Assembly: GCA_903642225.1 (NCBI GenBank)
Contig: CAHJWI010000001.1
Location: 1 to 64,000, forward strand
Length of the DNA stretch: 64,000 nt
Direction of reading: 5' to 3'
Source of the DNA: Acidobacteriaceae bacterium
Lineage (GTDB): Bacteria; Acidobacteriota; Terriglobia; Terriglobales; Acidobacteriaceae
Positions within the stretch are counted from its first letter, which is position 1, and the number at the start of each line of letters is the position of its first letter. Below, piece after piece: positions 45,846 through 55,117 of the stretch. The notes beneath the pieces were generated by a model. The model was not told the DNA's origin and did no database searches. It saw only the letters and a program-made list of their open reading frames with translations. Position numbers and translations under genes: made by a program.

Positions 45846-45888
45846 CCCATCAGCAACACGTTGTAAGCATCACAGACCTGCACCAGAA

Positions 45889-45914
45889 AGGGACAGCTTC
45901 GGTGCTGTTCCTTC
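45889..45914 (+). terminator. Terminator-like hairpin after bamA
   Basis: AAGGGACAGC pairs with GCTGTTCCTT around a six-base loop (one G-T wobble), 44 bases beyond the bamA stop. The following CTT run is short, so termination strength is uncertain. Confidence 0.55.
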
Positions 45915-46135
45915 TTGGAGGGAGTTCCGGCGGTCACCTCCATCCGGAGCACCGTGTGGGATCCCCACCGCATCGCTGACTTTGCCGGTCATGCCTGTGA
46001 AAGACACGGTCCGAGGTCGTGGCCGTCGAAGCGTTTTGACCTGATGTACGTGTTCAGGCGCCTTGCAGGCGATTCGCCTATTCTTTCCAGCAGGCAGCGC
46101 AGCCGCTGCTCGGAAATGACAAAGCTGTAACGCTG

Positions 46136-46264
46136 TCACAGCTGCACCGGCGCACGCCCAAAGTCATGCACCAGCGCCGCATACGACACCGACAGGTTCA
46201 CCCGGTCGAAGTAGTTGACCAGCACCCCTACACCCAGCAGCAGACTAGTCGTCCAGCGGTAACG
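46136..46264 (-). pseudogene. N-terminal remnant of an MFS transporter
   Basis: The frame encodes RYRWTTSLLLGVGVLVNYFD followed by RVNLSVSYAALVHDFG, the first transmembrane helix and D-R signature of MFS transporters of the anion/cation symporter (phthalate/hexuronate) type. A stop follows within seven residues. No further MFS sequence is visible to 45846 in any frame. Intact members are about 400-450 residues, so this is a deletion remnant lying just downstream of the methyltransferase gene. Confidence 0.7.
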
Positions 46265-46338
46265 ATCAGGTGGATAGGGAATGCTACAGCCCCGGGCACG
46301 CGGCCAAGTGTAGCCGAGGGCAAGACCCCGGCATGTCA

Positions 46339-46992
46339 CTACCGCTGCACAAACACCAGGAAATAGTCTTGACCATCTGCCTTTGTGAAGTCGTAGTGCT
46401 CCACCTCGCGGAAGCCTGCGGCGCTCATCTCTTTCTCAAGCACAGCCTGGTTCAGCCCGTGGTCGCCACCGGTTCCGTTCCTGTCGATGATCCCAATGCG
46501 CGCGCCAGGCATCAGCGCGGGCTTCAGATTATTTAAGAACCTCCTTGGCTCCGCAATCTCGTGGTACACCTTCAGCAGCAGCACGGCATCGATAGAACCT
46601 GGCAGCAGCTTCGGATCGTCAGGCGTGCCAAGTGTCGGCTTCACGTTACTCAGCTGCTCCTTGATGGCGCGCCGCTCGATCGAACCGATGTATTGGGGGT
46701 TGATGTCCTCCGCATACACGATGCCGTTCACCCCCACGCGCCGCGCCGCGCGTACGGTAAACCATCCGCCACCCGCACCAATGTCCGCCACAGCCTTGCC
46801 CGGTGTAATGCGCAGGATGTCCATTACCCGGTCAATTTGCAGGTTCTTGGCACGGTCGGCGTTCTCAAAGATGCTAAGGTCGCCGGCATACGGGGTGCTC
46901 GTGGGGTGAGCCAAAGCCGGTTGCTGCGCCAGCATCATGGAGAAGGAGAGAGTCAGACTGGCAAGAACGGCGGTAGTGCGGCGAAGTCTCAT
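46339..46992 (-). CDS. Exported class I SAM-dependent methyltransferase
   Basis: 217 residues. A signal peptide (TTAVLASLTLSFSMMLAQQP, then ALA) precedes a Rossmann methyltransferase. SAM motif I is VADIGAGGGWFTVRAA, the acidic end of strand 2 is YAEDIN, and motif IV is IDAVLLLKVYHEI. The C-terminal strands are typical of UbiE-like folds. A secreted methyltransferase is unusual because SAM is cytoplasmic, although similar signal-bearing annotations occur in several phyla. The substrate is unknown. Confidence 0.85.
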   Translation of the reverse strand: MRLRRTTAVLASLTLSFSMMLAQQPALAHPTSTPYAGDLSIFENADRAKNLQIDRVMDILRITPGKAVADIGAGGGWFTVRAARRVGVNGIVYAEDINPQYIGSIERRAIKEQLSNVKPTLGTPDDPKLLPGSIDAVLLLKVYHEIAEPRRFLNNLKPALMPGARIGIIDRNGTGGDHGLNQAVLEKEMSAAGFREVEHYDFTKADGQDYFLVFVQR

Positions 46993-47043
46993 GGCAGTTG
47001 GACGCGCCGACGAGGCATCTCGTCCACCCAGGAGTGGCCGTCG

Positions 47044-48606
47044 CTATGGCACCTGCAGCGGGATGTTCAGCGTGCCAATGCGCTCACCTGTCGGATCCCA
47101 TGCCACCAGGTACAGGTATGTGTCGCCCCTCGCCAGGTCAACGTCCTGGTCAACCTGCAGCGGCGTGTTTGGCGCACGGCTGAGACTGGCCTCGTTCACC
47201 TCGAAGGTGCTCTGCCTCGCTTTGCGTGCCAGCGGCGTGCCATTGCGGTTCATGGCCAGCACACCCACTCCCACCGTAAGCTGAGATGCCTGCCCCGATG
47301 ATTGTCGCTGAAACGCCGTCGCCGGCAACGTGTAGTGGATGCGGTAACGCATGGTCCCTGCAGCGGGTGGTCCCACGATCTGAGGCCGCGGCAGTCCGGT
47401 GGCAAATGGCTCCACGCTGGCGCTGAAGATGATGGGCGCCCTCCGCACTGCTGGTGCCTCCTGAACCGTTTTGCCGCTGGCCAGCAGCCGTGTGCGTGGA
47501 GCCTGATCCGGTCGCAACACATGGGTATCATCAGCAAAGTATCCCTGTCTGTAGCTCAGGTGCAACGATCGCCCATCCGCGCTTACCCTGATTTTGTGCC
47601 ACTTGTTGTCGATCTGCAGGTTGGCCGGCATAAAGCTCAGGGTGTAAAAACTCTTGTCATTGCTCACGACATGTTGCGCTGCCTGCCAAAGGCCGTTGGT
47701 GTTGTAATACGCCACGCCGCCGGTTGCTGAAGCTACGTCCAGCATCAGACTTCGGCGGAAGAAGCCGGGGTCCGCCGGAGCCGGATTGCCATTGAGAAAG
47801 TCGGGGGAGTAAGGCTGATTGGACTGGTTGAAGTCATACGCCGCCGCGGTCGTCAGGCCACGAGCATCCACCGGGTACACGGCAATGCGTTCACTCTCCA
47901 GGGCGTCGAAGACGTCACGCGTATTCAGGTTCGGAACAAAAGAAAAGCCCGTCGAACCGAACGAAATCGGCGTTCCACCCGAAAACCACATCACGTTCTT
48001 CCGGCCCGGCAGTGGCTGCAGATCCACCGCAATTTGCCGAAGCGTTTCGAGCCCCGTTTGGCTCAGGGCACCCGCCAGGGCAAAGTGCGGCACTGATCTG
48101 TGGACCGCCGCAAGCAGGCGCGCACGATCCTCCGTAAAGTCCTGGATCAGCACGGACTGCGAGCCGGACCGCAGATACACCGCCAACGCCGTACCCCCCG
48201 GCATCTCTGCGATGAACCTGGCGAGTTGGTCGGCAAGAAACATCTGGTCCGGCAGGTCAAGCTGCACAATATCGATGACGACAATGTCCAACACTGGCGG
48301 CAAACGGGACGGATCGTTGGTATACACGCCGGGTGCCGTGGCAGCGGGGGTGGATGAAGACGTCTCATCTCCCGTGTGCTCTTCAAAAGCACCAATCGGC
48401 ACAAGCTGGCCATTGTCAAACAGGCGAAACGCCGTCACGGGCAGGCCGTGAATCGGGTTGCCCTTCCCGTCCTGCACCAGCACATCGGTGACCACGGCGC
48501 GAGCCGTCGTGCGCAAGGTATACGGAGCAGAGGGCGATGCTGCGTTCTGGGCAGCGGCAGACGTTGCACCAAGCACCATTAGAACTACGGCAACACACCG
48601 GCTCAT
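47044..48606 (-). CDS. VWFA-related acidobacterial domain protein, exported
   Basis: 520 residues from the ATG at 48606, with GGGAGG upstream; a long upstream extension of the frame has no signal peptide and is discarded. Signal segment: CVAVVLMVLGATSAAAQ. A beta-sandwich (VVTDVLVQDGKGNPIHGLPV) leads into a VWA-like domain (LDIVVIDIVQLDLPDQMFLA, MWFSGGTPISFGS). The metal-binding DxSxS motif is not conserved, which is common in this acidobacterial family (TIGR03436-like). A beta-rich C-terminal part follows. Function unknown. Confidence 0.88.
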   Translation of the reverse strand: MSRCVAVVLMVLGATSAAAQNAASPSAPYTLRTTARAVVTDVLVQDGKGNPIHGLPVTAFRLFDNGQLVPIGAFEEHTGDETSSSTPAATAPGVYTNDPSRLPPVLDIVVIDIVQLDLPDQMFLADQLARFIAEMPGGTALAVYLRSGSQSVLIQDFTEDRARLLAAVHRSVPHFALAGALSQTGLETLRQIAVDLQPLPGRKNVMWFSGGTPISFGSTGFSFVPNLNTRDVFDALESERIAVYPVDARGLTTAAAYDFNQSNQPYSPDFLNGNPAPADPGFFRRSLMLDVASATGGVAYYNTNGLWQAAQHVVSNDKSFYTLSFMPANLQIDNKWHKIRVSADGRSLHLSYRQGYFADDTHVLRPDQAPRTRLLASGKTVQEAPAVRRAPIIFSASVEPFATGLPRPQIVGPPAAGTMRYRIHYTLPATAFQRQSSGQASQLTVGVGVLAMNRNGTPLARKARQSTFEVNEASLSRAPNTPLQVDQDVDLARGDTYLYLVAWDPTGERIGTLNIPLQVP

Positions 48607-48658
48607 AGGCCTCCCTTCCAGCGCCCTGTCTGCGCGGAGTCTTACTCCGTCCGGCACT

Positions 48659-49870
48659 TTAGCCGCCAGTCTGTAACACCTGCGCTGCCTCCCAAGCAAT
48701 CTGTAAACTTTCGTGCGAGGGCATAGACCAAAGCGCAAGACGTGAAGACCCGGCCGACAGTAGAGCCTCGCCGCTTGTCGCCTTGTTGTTGGCAACTTCG
48801 TCCAGCTCAGCCCCGGCAAAGCGGAGACCTTCGCATACTGCCGCACGAATTGCCGGCGAGTCTTCCCCAATGCCAGCGCCAAACACAATCGCTTCTACCT
48901 GCGGCACAGCAGCAAGGTACGCGCCAACCGCCAGCCGAACGCGGTAGCTGAACATCTGCAGCGCCAGCCTCGCGGCTTCATCGTCACGCTTCGCCAACAC
49001 CCGCGTGTCCAGGTTTCCGCCGATGCCCTTCAGCCCGCTGTGTTTGTTCAGGATCTCCATCGCACCCTCCACACCGACGCGCTCTTTTCGCATAAGCAAC
49101 CCCACCAGCGCTGGGTCCACACTCCCGCTTCGGGTCCCCATCATCAAGCCTTCCAGCGGCGTGATCCCCATGGTCGTATCCACGCTTTTACCGTTACGAA
49201 TGACGCACGCCGACGATCCGCTCTCCAGGTGCAGCGTAATCAGCGAAACGTCCTCTACCCGCTTGCCTGCCAGTTCCGCGTACCGGGCCGCCATATACCG
49301 GTGACTCACCCCATGGAAGCCGAACTTTCGAAGGCCGTGCCGGTCGGCGATACCACGGTCTATCGGATAGCGCCACGCCACCTCCGGCAGGGTTCGATGA
49401 AACGCCGTATCGAACGTGGTCACGACCGGGAGAGAAGGCATTTGCCTGGCGACGCCATCTATTATTGCGAGAGAAGTCGCGTTATGCAGAGGGGCAAGCT
49501 CCTCAAGATCTTCGATCCGGCTCCGCACATCCTCGTCGTACAGCACTGCACCGGCAAAATGCATCCCGCCATGTACCACTCGCACGCCCACAGCCTGAAC
49601 CGTTGCAAGCACCTGCTTGCCTCCAATATCCCGGTGGTTTAGCCACTCCAACGCTTTTGCCGTTGCTGCTCTCATGTCGGCAACGCTGACCCGCTCCTCG
49701 TGCGCCGTGACACTGCCATCCATCACCGCAAGCGTCGCGTCGTCGCCAAAGTTCTCAATCGATGCACTGAGCCTGATTGCGCCGCCGCTCGCAGATGATT
49801 CGCGCGCCGACGCATCGATCACCTGAAATTTCAGAGAATTGCTGCCCGGATTAAAGACAAGCACGCGCAT
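48659..49870 (-). CDS. ackA: Acetate kinase
   Basis: 403 residues. Phosphate-binding motif VLVFNPGSNSLKFQV at the N-terminus, then TTFDTAFHRTLP, the signature GFHGVSHRYMAARYAE, HLESGSSACVIRNGKSVDTT and IVFGAGIGEDSPAIR. It interconverts acetate + ATP and acetyl phosphate + ADP. No phosphotransacetylase or phosphoketolase gene is adjacent. It diverges from tgt with only 59 bases between the two start codons. Confidence 0.96.
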   Translation of the reverse strand: MRVLVFNPGSNSLKFQVIDASARESSASGGAIRLSASIENFGDDATLAVMDGSVTAHEERVSVADMRAATAKALEWLNHRDIGGKQVLATVQAVGVRVVHGGMHFAGAVLYDEDVRSRIEDLEELAPLHNATSLAIIDGVARQMPSLPVVTTFDTAFHRTLPEVAWRYPIDRGIADRHGLRKFGFHGVSHRYMAARYAELAGKRVEDVSLITLHLESGSSACVIRNGKSVDTTMGITPLEGLMMGTRSGSVDPALVGLLMRKERVGVEGAMEILNKHSGLKGIGGNLDTRVLAKRDDEAARLALQMFSYRVRLAVGAYLAAVPQVEAIVFGAGIGEDSPAIRAAVCEGLRFAGAELDEVANNKATSGEALLSAGSSRLALWSMPSHESLQIAWEAAQVLQTGG

Positions 49871-49915
49871 CTGCAGTTCGATGCGCTCATGCGCGACTCG
49901 CGTTCGCGACTTCCT

Positions 49916-49921
49916 TACAAT
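49916..49921 (+). promoter_or_regulatory. -10-like hexamer just before the tgt start codon
   Basis: TACAAT is followed by eight bases and the tgt ATG at 49930. A transcript from this box would have a leader of at most one or two bases. An AGG lies in the short gap, but there is little room for a usual leader. Confidence 0.4.
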
Positions 49922-49929
49922 GAGACAGG

Positions 49930-51057
49930 ATGCCGCTTCGCTTTGATCTCCAGCTCACCCCCGGAACCGCCCGCCGGGGCACTCTGCACCTGCCACACGG
50001 CACCGTCCAAACTCCAGTCTTTATGCCAGTGGGTACCGCCGCAAGCGTGAAGGCTGTACCGCAACAGACCCTTGAGACCCTGGGCGCCGATGGACGCGGA
50101 GCAGAGATCATCCTCGCAAACACGTATCACCTGTATCTTCGTCCTGGGCATGAGCTCATCGCAAGGATGGGCGGCGTGCACAAGTTTATGAGCTGGGACC
50201 GTCCCATGCTCACCGACAGCGGCGGCTTCCAGGTCTTTTCGCTCGCAGCTTTGCGCAAAATTACGCCGGACGGTGTCGAATTCCGCTCTCATCTGGACGG
50301 GTCAAAGCATTTCTTCTCGCCAGAGCATTCCATGGACGTGCAAATCGCACTGGGTGCCGACATTTGCATGACCTTTGACGAGTGCACTGAGCACCCGGCC
50401 ACCTGGGAGCGTACCCGCAGCAGCATGGATCTGACGCACGCCTGGGCAGCCCGCTCACTCAACCATTTCCGCGCAAATGCCCATCGCGTGCCCTGGTTCA
50501 CCGAACGCGACGGCCAGCAGCAAAGCTTATACGGCATCGTGCAGGGAGGCATGTACACGGATTTGCGGGCAGAAAGTGCAGCCCGCCTCGTGGAGATGAA
50601 TTTTGACGGCTACGCGATTGGAGGCCTGGCCGTGGGTGAACCTAGGGAGATGACACGCGAAATCATTGAACACACCCTCGCGCTGCTCCCCAAAGACAAG
50701 CCACGCTACGTCATGGGCGTCGGCTATCCGGAGGAGATTCTGGAATATGCTCGCATGGGCGTGGACCAAATGGACTGCGTCCTGCCGACGCGCGCAGCTC
50801 GTCACGCCCTGTTGTTTACCAGCCAGGGTCGGTTAAATATCGGCGGCAAGCGGTTCGCCGAAGATGCTGGTCCGCCGGACCCAGCATGCACATGCTCGAC
50901 CTGCAGGCGTTACAGCCGGGCCTATCTCCGTCACCTCTTTCATACAGGCGAGCCGCTCGCAGCGACCCTGGCCAGCGTGCACAACCTGTCCTACTACCTC
51001 AATCTGTTGCGGCAGCTGCACGACGAGGTCAGCAGAGGCATGCCAACGCCGCTATAG
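49930..51057 (+). CDS. tgt: Queuine/preQ1 tRNA-guanine transglycosylase
   Basis: 375 residues. The general acid/base Asp lies in LTDSGGFQVFSL and the nucleophilic Asp in DQMDCVLPTRAARH. Base-specific residues lie in YGIVQGGMYTDLR, and the zinc site is CTCSTC plus the His in ASVHN. It exchanges guanine-34 for preQ1 in tRNAs with GUN anticodons. The downstream gene starts 37 bases later. Confidence 0.97.
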   Translation: MPLRFDLQLTPGTARRGTLHLPHGTVQTPVFMPVGTAASVKAVPQQTLETLGADGRGAEIILANTYHLYLRPGHELIARMGGVHKFMSWDRPMLTDSGGFQVFSLAALRKITPDGVEFRSHLDGSKHFFSPEHSMDVQIALGADICMTFDECTEHPATWERTRSSMDLTHAWAARSLNHFRANAHRVPWFTERDGQQQSLYGIVQGGMYTDLRAESAARLVEMNFDGYAIGGLAVGEPREMTREIIEHTLALLPKDKPRYVMGVGYPEEILEYARMGVDQMDCVLPTRAARHALLFTSQGRLNIGGKRFAEDAGPPDPACTCSTCRRYSRAYLRHLFHTGEPLAATLASVHNLSYYLNLLRQLHDEVSRGMPTPL

Positions 51058-51094
51058 CAAGGAATTCGTCAAGCTACCGTACACTCGACGTTGT

Positions 51095-51811
51095 ATGGCC
51101 TCCCGTCCGCGCATTGCAATTCCCGTTCCAACATCCTTCGATCCTGCCTACAACGCGCAATCCTGGCCGGAGTACGCTGCCGCGGTGGAACGAAGCGGTG
51201 CAGAACCCATCCGAGTTGAGTTGACATCAGATCCCGCAACCCTTGCGCGACATAGCTTTGATGGCATCCTCCTGCCCGGCAGCGGTGCGGACGTGAATCC
51301 CGAGGGGTATGGTCATCTGCGGCAGGAGGAGTCCGCACCTGCCGACCCCGCCCGAGAGGCCGTTGACAAGATTCTGCTCGAGCGGGTCGAAGTGGAGAAC
51401 CTTCCATTGCTGGCCATCTGCTTCGGACTGCAATCCCTAAACGTGTACAGGGGCGGCACCCTCATCCAACATTTGGTACCAATACCAGTCAATCATAGGG
51501 CTGGCCGGTCCGTTCAAGAAGCACATGCGATTCAACTCTCACCAGATACTAAACTGTACGCGATGAGGGAGCCCGGCGAGCCCACCCGAATGCTGATCAA
51601 CAGCAGCCACCATCAGGCCGTTGGGGCTGTCGGGTCGGACCTGGTCGTAGTTGCACGTTCCACTGAGGATGGAGTAGTGGAGGCGGTCGAAGATCCGTCG
51701 CACCGGTGGCTCGTTGGAGTCCAGTGGCATCCGGAGCGGACCTTCGATCACACACCCCTGTCACGCACCATCTTTCAGCACTTTGTCTCTGCCGCCGGCA
51801 CAGCGCGGTGA
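51095..51811 (+). CDS. Class I glutamine amidotransferase-like (gamma-glutamyl-GABA hydrolase type) protein
   Basis: 238 residues from the ATG at 51095. The nucleophilic Cys is in LLAICFGLQSLNV and the His-Glu in GVQWHPERTF. The oxyanion region is LLPGSGADVNPEGYG. This fits the peptidase C26 family (PuuD-like), which hydrolyses gamma-glutamyl amides; the exact substrate is not evident. Its TGA overlaps the GTG of rsmG, so the two are translationally coupled. Confidence 0.87.
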   Translation: MASRPRIAIPVPTSFDPAYNAQSWPEYAAAVERSGAEPIRVELTSDPATLARHSFDGILLPGSGADVNPEGYGHLRQEESAPADPAREAVDKILLERVEVENLPLLAICFGLQSLNVYRGGTLIQHLVPIPVNHRAGRSVQEAHAIQLSPDTKLYAMREPGEPTRMLINSSHHQAVGAVGSDLVVVARSTEDGVVEAVEDPSHRWLVGVQWHPERTFDHTPLSRTIFQHFVSAAGTAR

Positions 51812-52422
51812 ACGCTCTCACGGCACAGCAGATTCGTGCACTGCTGCTGCCGTATTGCGGCGAATCCCTTTCAGAAGTAACTATCCACAGGATGCAGGTC
51901 TACCTGCAGGTCTTTGAGGTGTGGAGCAAGCGAGTGAATCTCACGACCGTACGCGAACCGGAGCAGGTCATACAGCGCCACTTTGGCGAGGGGTTCTCGC
52001 TGGCTCGCTTGCTGCCAGCCGCGGAAGACGTGCTGGATCTTGGGTCCGGCGCCGGTTTCCCCGGTCTGCCGATTGCGCTGACCCTGCCAGACACAAGGGT
52101 GACGCTTGCAGAAGTCCAGGCGAAGAAAAGTGCCTTCCTGAAGGAGGTCGTCGCTTCTATGCAGATTCGCGTTGACGTGTGGCCGCGTAGAGCTGAAGAG
52201 CTCATCGGCAAGCGCCAGTTCAGTGCTGTCGCATTGCGCGCGGTCGATCACATGCCCAACGCCCTCAAAATTGCGGCGTGTCTACTCCGGCCGAGTGGCA
52301 CACTGGCTTACTTCGTGGGCCGACAAAACGTGCCGGAGCTGCCGGCCGCGGGCTGGAGTCATGTGAGGGAGGTGCAGGTGCCCGGCTCAAGTGGCCACAT
52401 CGTTATCGCCCAGCTTCAGTAA
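51808..52422 (+). CDS. rsmG: 16S rRNA (guanine-N7-527) methyltransferase RsmG
   Basis: 204 residues from a GTG overlapping the previous stop. SAM-binding motif [18 protein letters not shown], then [17 protein letters not shown] and [11 protein letters not shown]. It methylates G527 of 16S rRNA. rsmG next to parA-parB is the classical origin-linked arrangement, though mnmG, its usual upstream neighbour, is missing here. Confidence 0.96.
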   Translation: MNALTAQQIRALLLPYCGESLSEVTIHRMQVYLQVFEVWSKRVNLTTVREPEQVIQRHFGEGFSLARLLPAAEDVLDLGSGAGFPGLPIALTLPDTRVTLAEVQAKKSAFLKEVVASMQIRVDVWPRRAEELIGKRQFSAVALRAVDHMPNALKIAACLLRPSGTLAYFVGRQNVPELPAAGWSHVREVQVPGSSGHIVIAQLQ

Positions 52423-52438
52423 CGTTCCACGTGGAACA
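52423..52438. promoter_or_regulatory. parS centromere site 1
   Basis: Sixteen bases with the perfect palindromic core GTTCCACGTGGAAC, one symmetrical substitution from the widespread parS consensus TGTTTCACGTGAAACA. It starts at the base after the rsmG stop codon and lies 78 bases upstream of parA. ParB should bind here, spread along DNA and mark the origin for segregation. Confidence 0.93.
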
Positions 52439-52454
52439 AGTCAAAGCCGATCCG

Positions 52455-52470
52455 TGTTCCACGTGGAACA
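52455..52470. promoter_or_regulatory. parS centromere site 2
   Basis: TGTTCCACGTGGAACA, a perfect 16-base palindrome with the same core as site 1. The two centres are 32 bases apart, about three helical turns, so ParB dimers would sit on the same face. It lies 46 bases upstream of the parA start and may also mediate autoregulation. Confidence 0.95.
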
Positions 52471-52516
52471 TTTGCCCCAGCATCCCCACTCCGATACTCT
52501 GCATGGAGTCCCACTC

Positions 52517-53368
52517 ATGAGCACCCCACCCGCAAAAGTCATTGCTGTCGTAAACCAGAAGGGTGGAGTTGGCAAATCCACTACGGCCATCAATCTCTCG
52601 GCGGCGCTGGCGCTGGAGCTCCTGCCTACCCTCCTTGTCGACTGCGATGCCCAGGCGAACAGCACCGGCGGCGTCGGCATCCCACGAGACGACTCGCGAT
52701 CGTCCACCTACGACGTCCTCCTGGGCGAATGCGCCGCGCAGGAAGCCATACTGCCAACCTCAGTCGATGCACTCAGCGTTCTCCCCGCCAGCAAAGCCCT
52801 GATCGGCGCTAACTTCGATCTAGCACAGCAGCCCGAACGGGAGTTCCGCCTTCGCAAGGCGCTCCAATCCGTCCGGAATGACTATCGCTTCATCATCTTG
52901 GATTGCCCGCCGTCCCTCGACCTGCTCACACTCAACGCCCTTTGCGCGGCAGACGGACTCCTCGTCCCCACTCAAGCCGAGTATTTCGCCCTTGAGGGTA
53001 TCAGCGAGTTAATGAACACGTTGGACCGCGTCTCCGCGAACTTTAATCCCGCACTCGGCTTGGAAGGTGTTCTGCTTACCATGTACGACCCCCGGACCTC
53101 ACTTACCCAGCAGGTCGCAGACAACCTCAAATCCTTCTTTGGCGAAAAGCTGTTTCAAGTAACGATTCCGCGCAACATACGCCTTGCGGAAGCACCCAGT
53201 CACGGCGTTCCCGTCATGATCTACGACCCCCGTTCGCGCGGAGCGGAGGCTTACCAGGAACTTGCGCGCGAACTCCTTCAGCGCAACAAGATCCAAAGCC
53301 CCCGACAAGTCCAGCAGCAGCGAACAGGTACCAAGCCGGAAATCCGCTTCTGGCCCTACAACAAGTAA
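52517..53368 (+). CDS. parA: Chromosome partitioning ATPase ParA (Soj)
   Basis: 283 residues from the ATG at 52517. The deviant Walker A is [16 protein letters not shown], Walker B lies in [16 protein letters not shown], and later motifs ([13 protein letters not shown]) fit the small chromosomal ParA family without an N-terminal DNA-binding domain. It forms ATP-dependent gradients on the nucleoid that move ParB-parS complexes. The parS pair lies directly upstream and parB follows after 11 bases. Confidence 0.97.
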   Translation: MSTPPAKVIAVVNQKGGVGKSTTAINLSAALALELLPTLLVDCDAQANSTGGVGIPRDDSRSSTYDVLLGECAAQEAILPTSVDALSVLPASKALIGANFDLAQQPEREFRLRKALQSVRNDYRFIILDCPPSLDLLTLNALCAADGLLVPTQAEYFALEGISELMNTLDRVSANFNPALGLEGVLLTMYDPRTSLTQQVADNLKSFFGEKLFQVTIPRNIRLAEAPSHGVPVMIYDPRSRGAEAYQELARELLQRNKIQSPRQVQQQRTGTKPEIRFWPYNK

Positions 53369-53379
53369 AGGATCCAGTC

Positions 53380-54279
53380 ATGTCCGCAGCAACGCATCCC
53401 GCAACACCCGACCCGAAGCGCCGCGCCTTGGGTCGTGGCATCGAGTCGCTCCTGCCTGCCAGGACGCCAGCGGCTGCAACACCTACCGGCGAGGCGCTGC
53501 AGATCGACCTTGACGCTATTGAGCGCAACCCTTATCAAACCCGCTCCAGCTTCGACGAAGCCGCCCTGGGTGAGCTTGCCTTGTCCATAGCCGCGACGGG
53601 GGTTGTGCAGCCCATTGTCGTCAGGCTCATGGCTACCGGCAAGTACCAGCTCATCGCTGGCGAACGACGTTGGCTCGCATCGCGCCAGGCCGGCAAGCCC
53701 ACCATTCCCGCCGTTGTGCTTGCCGCCTCAGACGAGCAGACCATGGAAATGACAATCGTCGAGAACCTGCAGCGGGCAGACTTGAATCCCATGGAGCAGG
53801 CGCGCGCCTTTGAGCGTCTTGGCCGCGAATTCCATCAAACGCAGGACCAGATGGCCAAGCGCACAGGGAAAGACAGGGCCTCCGTGGCCAACTTTCTCCG
53901 CCTGCTTCGCCTGCCGCAAGTTGTTCAAAATCGCGTTGAAGCTGGTGAGCTCTCGTTCGGCCATGCGCGTACTCTTTTGGCGTTGGAATCTGACCAGCAA
54001 GTAATCGCTGCCGCACAGAAGGTGGCAGCACTTTCCATGTCTGTCCGTGCCACGGAAACGTACGTCAAAGGCTTGCTCGATCCCGAGCGCAAGCTGGGCA
54101 AAGCTCCCGAGCCGCCCAAGCCTGACGTAGATCCCAACGTAACGGCGGCACAGGTGCAGATACAGCGCGCCATCGGCCTCAGGACTTCTATTGAGGACAC
54201 GAACGGCAAAGGCCGCGTCATCATTGAATACGGTGGGCTTGAAGACTTCGACACGCTGCTAGAGGTCCTGACCCGATGA
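53380..54279 (+). CDS. parB: Chromosome partitioning protein ParB
   Basis: 299 residues. The basic N-terminus (KRRALGRGIESLLP) is the ParA-contact region. The CTP-binding ParB/Srx fold includes NPYQTRSSFDEAAL, GVVQPIVVR and the GERRxR-type motif GERRWLASRQAG. ENLQRADLNPMEQA and the helix-turn-helix (KRTGKDRASVANFLRLLRLP) give parS binding. A C-terminal dimerisation helix ends the protein (DFDTLLEVLTR). Its stop overlaps the start of the methyltransferase-like gene. Confidence 0.97.
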   Translation: MSAATHPATPDPKRRALGRGIESLLPARTPAAATPTGEALQIDLDAIERNPYQTRSSFDEAALGELALSIAATGVVQPIVVRLMATGKYQLIAGERRWLASRQAGKPTIPAVVLAASDEQTMEMTIVENLQRADLNPMEQARAFERLGREFHQTQDQMAKRTGKDRASVANFLRLLRLPQVVQNRVEAGELSFGHARTLLALESDQQVIAAAQKVAALSMSVRATETYVKGLLDPERKLGKAPEPPKPDVDPNVTAAQVQIQRAIGLRTSIEDTNGKGRVIIEYGGLEDFDTLLEVLTR

Positions 54280-55034
54280 TGCCGTCCTATCTGCGCGCTA
54301 CCGCCCTTGAATACCGATATCGCTACCTGGTGCACGGCCTCGTCTATACCCTGGGCCTGGCTGCGCCCTGGCATTCGCCGATCTGGGGCTGCCTGCAAAA
54401 TGGCAGCACCTGGTTTCTGGCTAGTAACTCCTCGGCAAAGCCCAGCTACCAAAACTTCGCCGTGGATTGGAATCTGATCCTTATTGGCATCCTGATCTTC
54501 GCCGTTGCGGGTGCCGCCCTCAGAGTCTGGGGAGCAGCGTACCTGGGCGCAAATACAGTCCACCGCGGAGCCATGGAAGGAGATCGAATGATAGCTACCG
54601 GCCCATACCGGTACACTCGCAACCCGCTCTATTTGGGAACCCTCCTCAACACAGTCGCAGTCTGCATGCTGATGCGTCCGGAAGCCGCAGTTCTTACATT
54701 CATCCTCATCCTGATCATCCAATTCCGGCTTATTGCCCGGGAAGAGCCGTACCTTCTGGATTCCCTGGGGGGTGCGTATCACTCCTACCTGCAGGAAGTG
54801 CCTCGTTTGTTGCCGAGCATTCGGCCACACGGCCCAGGCAATTACATCCGGCCAAACTGGAAACAGGGACTTGTAAGTGAGATTTACGTCATCGGCTGTG
54901 CCGTCAGCTTTGCGGCATTCGGCTGGTCGACGGGCTTTGCGTGGGAAACGACAATCCTGCACGTGCTCTCCGGCATTATCGTGGCGCTCGGCTTATCTGT
55001 CGTCTCCCGAGCTTTTACCCGACCGCGCACTTAA
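54276..55034 (+). CDS. Isoprenylcysteine carboxyl methyltransferase-like membrane protein
   Basis: 252 residues with about five or six hydrophobic helices. The ICMT/PEMT signature is ATGPYRYTRNPLYLGTLLN, with the downstream REEPYLLDSLGGAYHSYLQE containing a conserved Glu-Glu. These SAM-dependent membrane enzymes methylate lipids or other hydrophobic acceptors. The start overlaps the parB stop (ATGA), an unusual co-translation with a segregation gene. The substrate is unknown. Confidence 0.85.
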   Translation: MMPSYLRATALEYRYRYLVHGLVYTLGLAAPWHSPIWGCLQNGSTWFLASNSSAKPSYQNFAVDWNLILIGILIFAVAGAALRVWGAAYLGANTVHRGAMEGDRMIATGPYRYTRNPLYLGTLLNTVAVCMLMRPEAAVLTFILILIIQFRLIAREEPYLLDSLGGAYHSYLQEVPRLLPSIRPHGPGNYIRPNWKQGLVSEIYVIGCAVSFAAFGWSTGFAWETTILHVLSGIIVALGLSVVSRAFTRPRT

Positions 55035-55117
55035 CAACCTACTCGCTAACAATAAATACTTATCATTAGGAAGCCGGACAAGCAGGAGAGCTACTTCACT
55101 CATGCCGGCAAACCCGG

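Noticed and set aside
45846-46135. Further MFS transporter sequence beyond the N-terminal remnant
   Set aside because: None of the frames shows transmembrane helices or MFS motifs.
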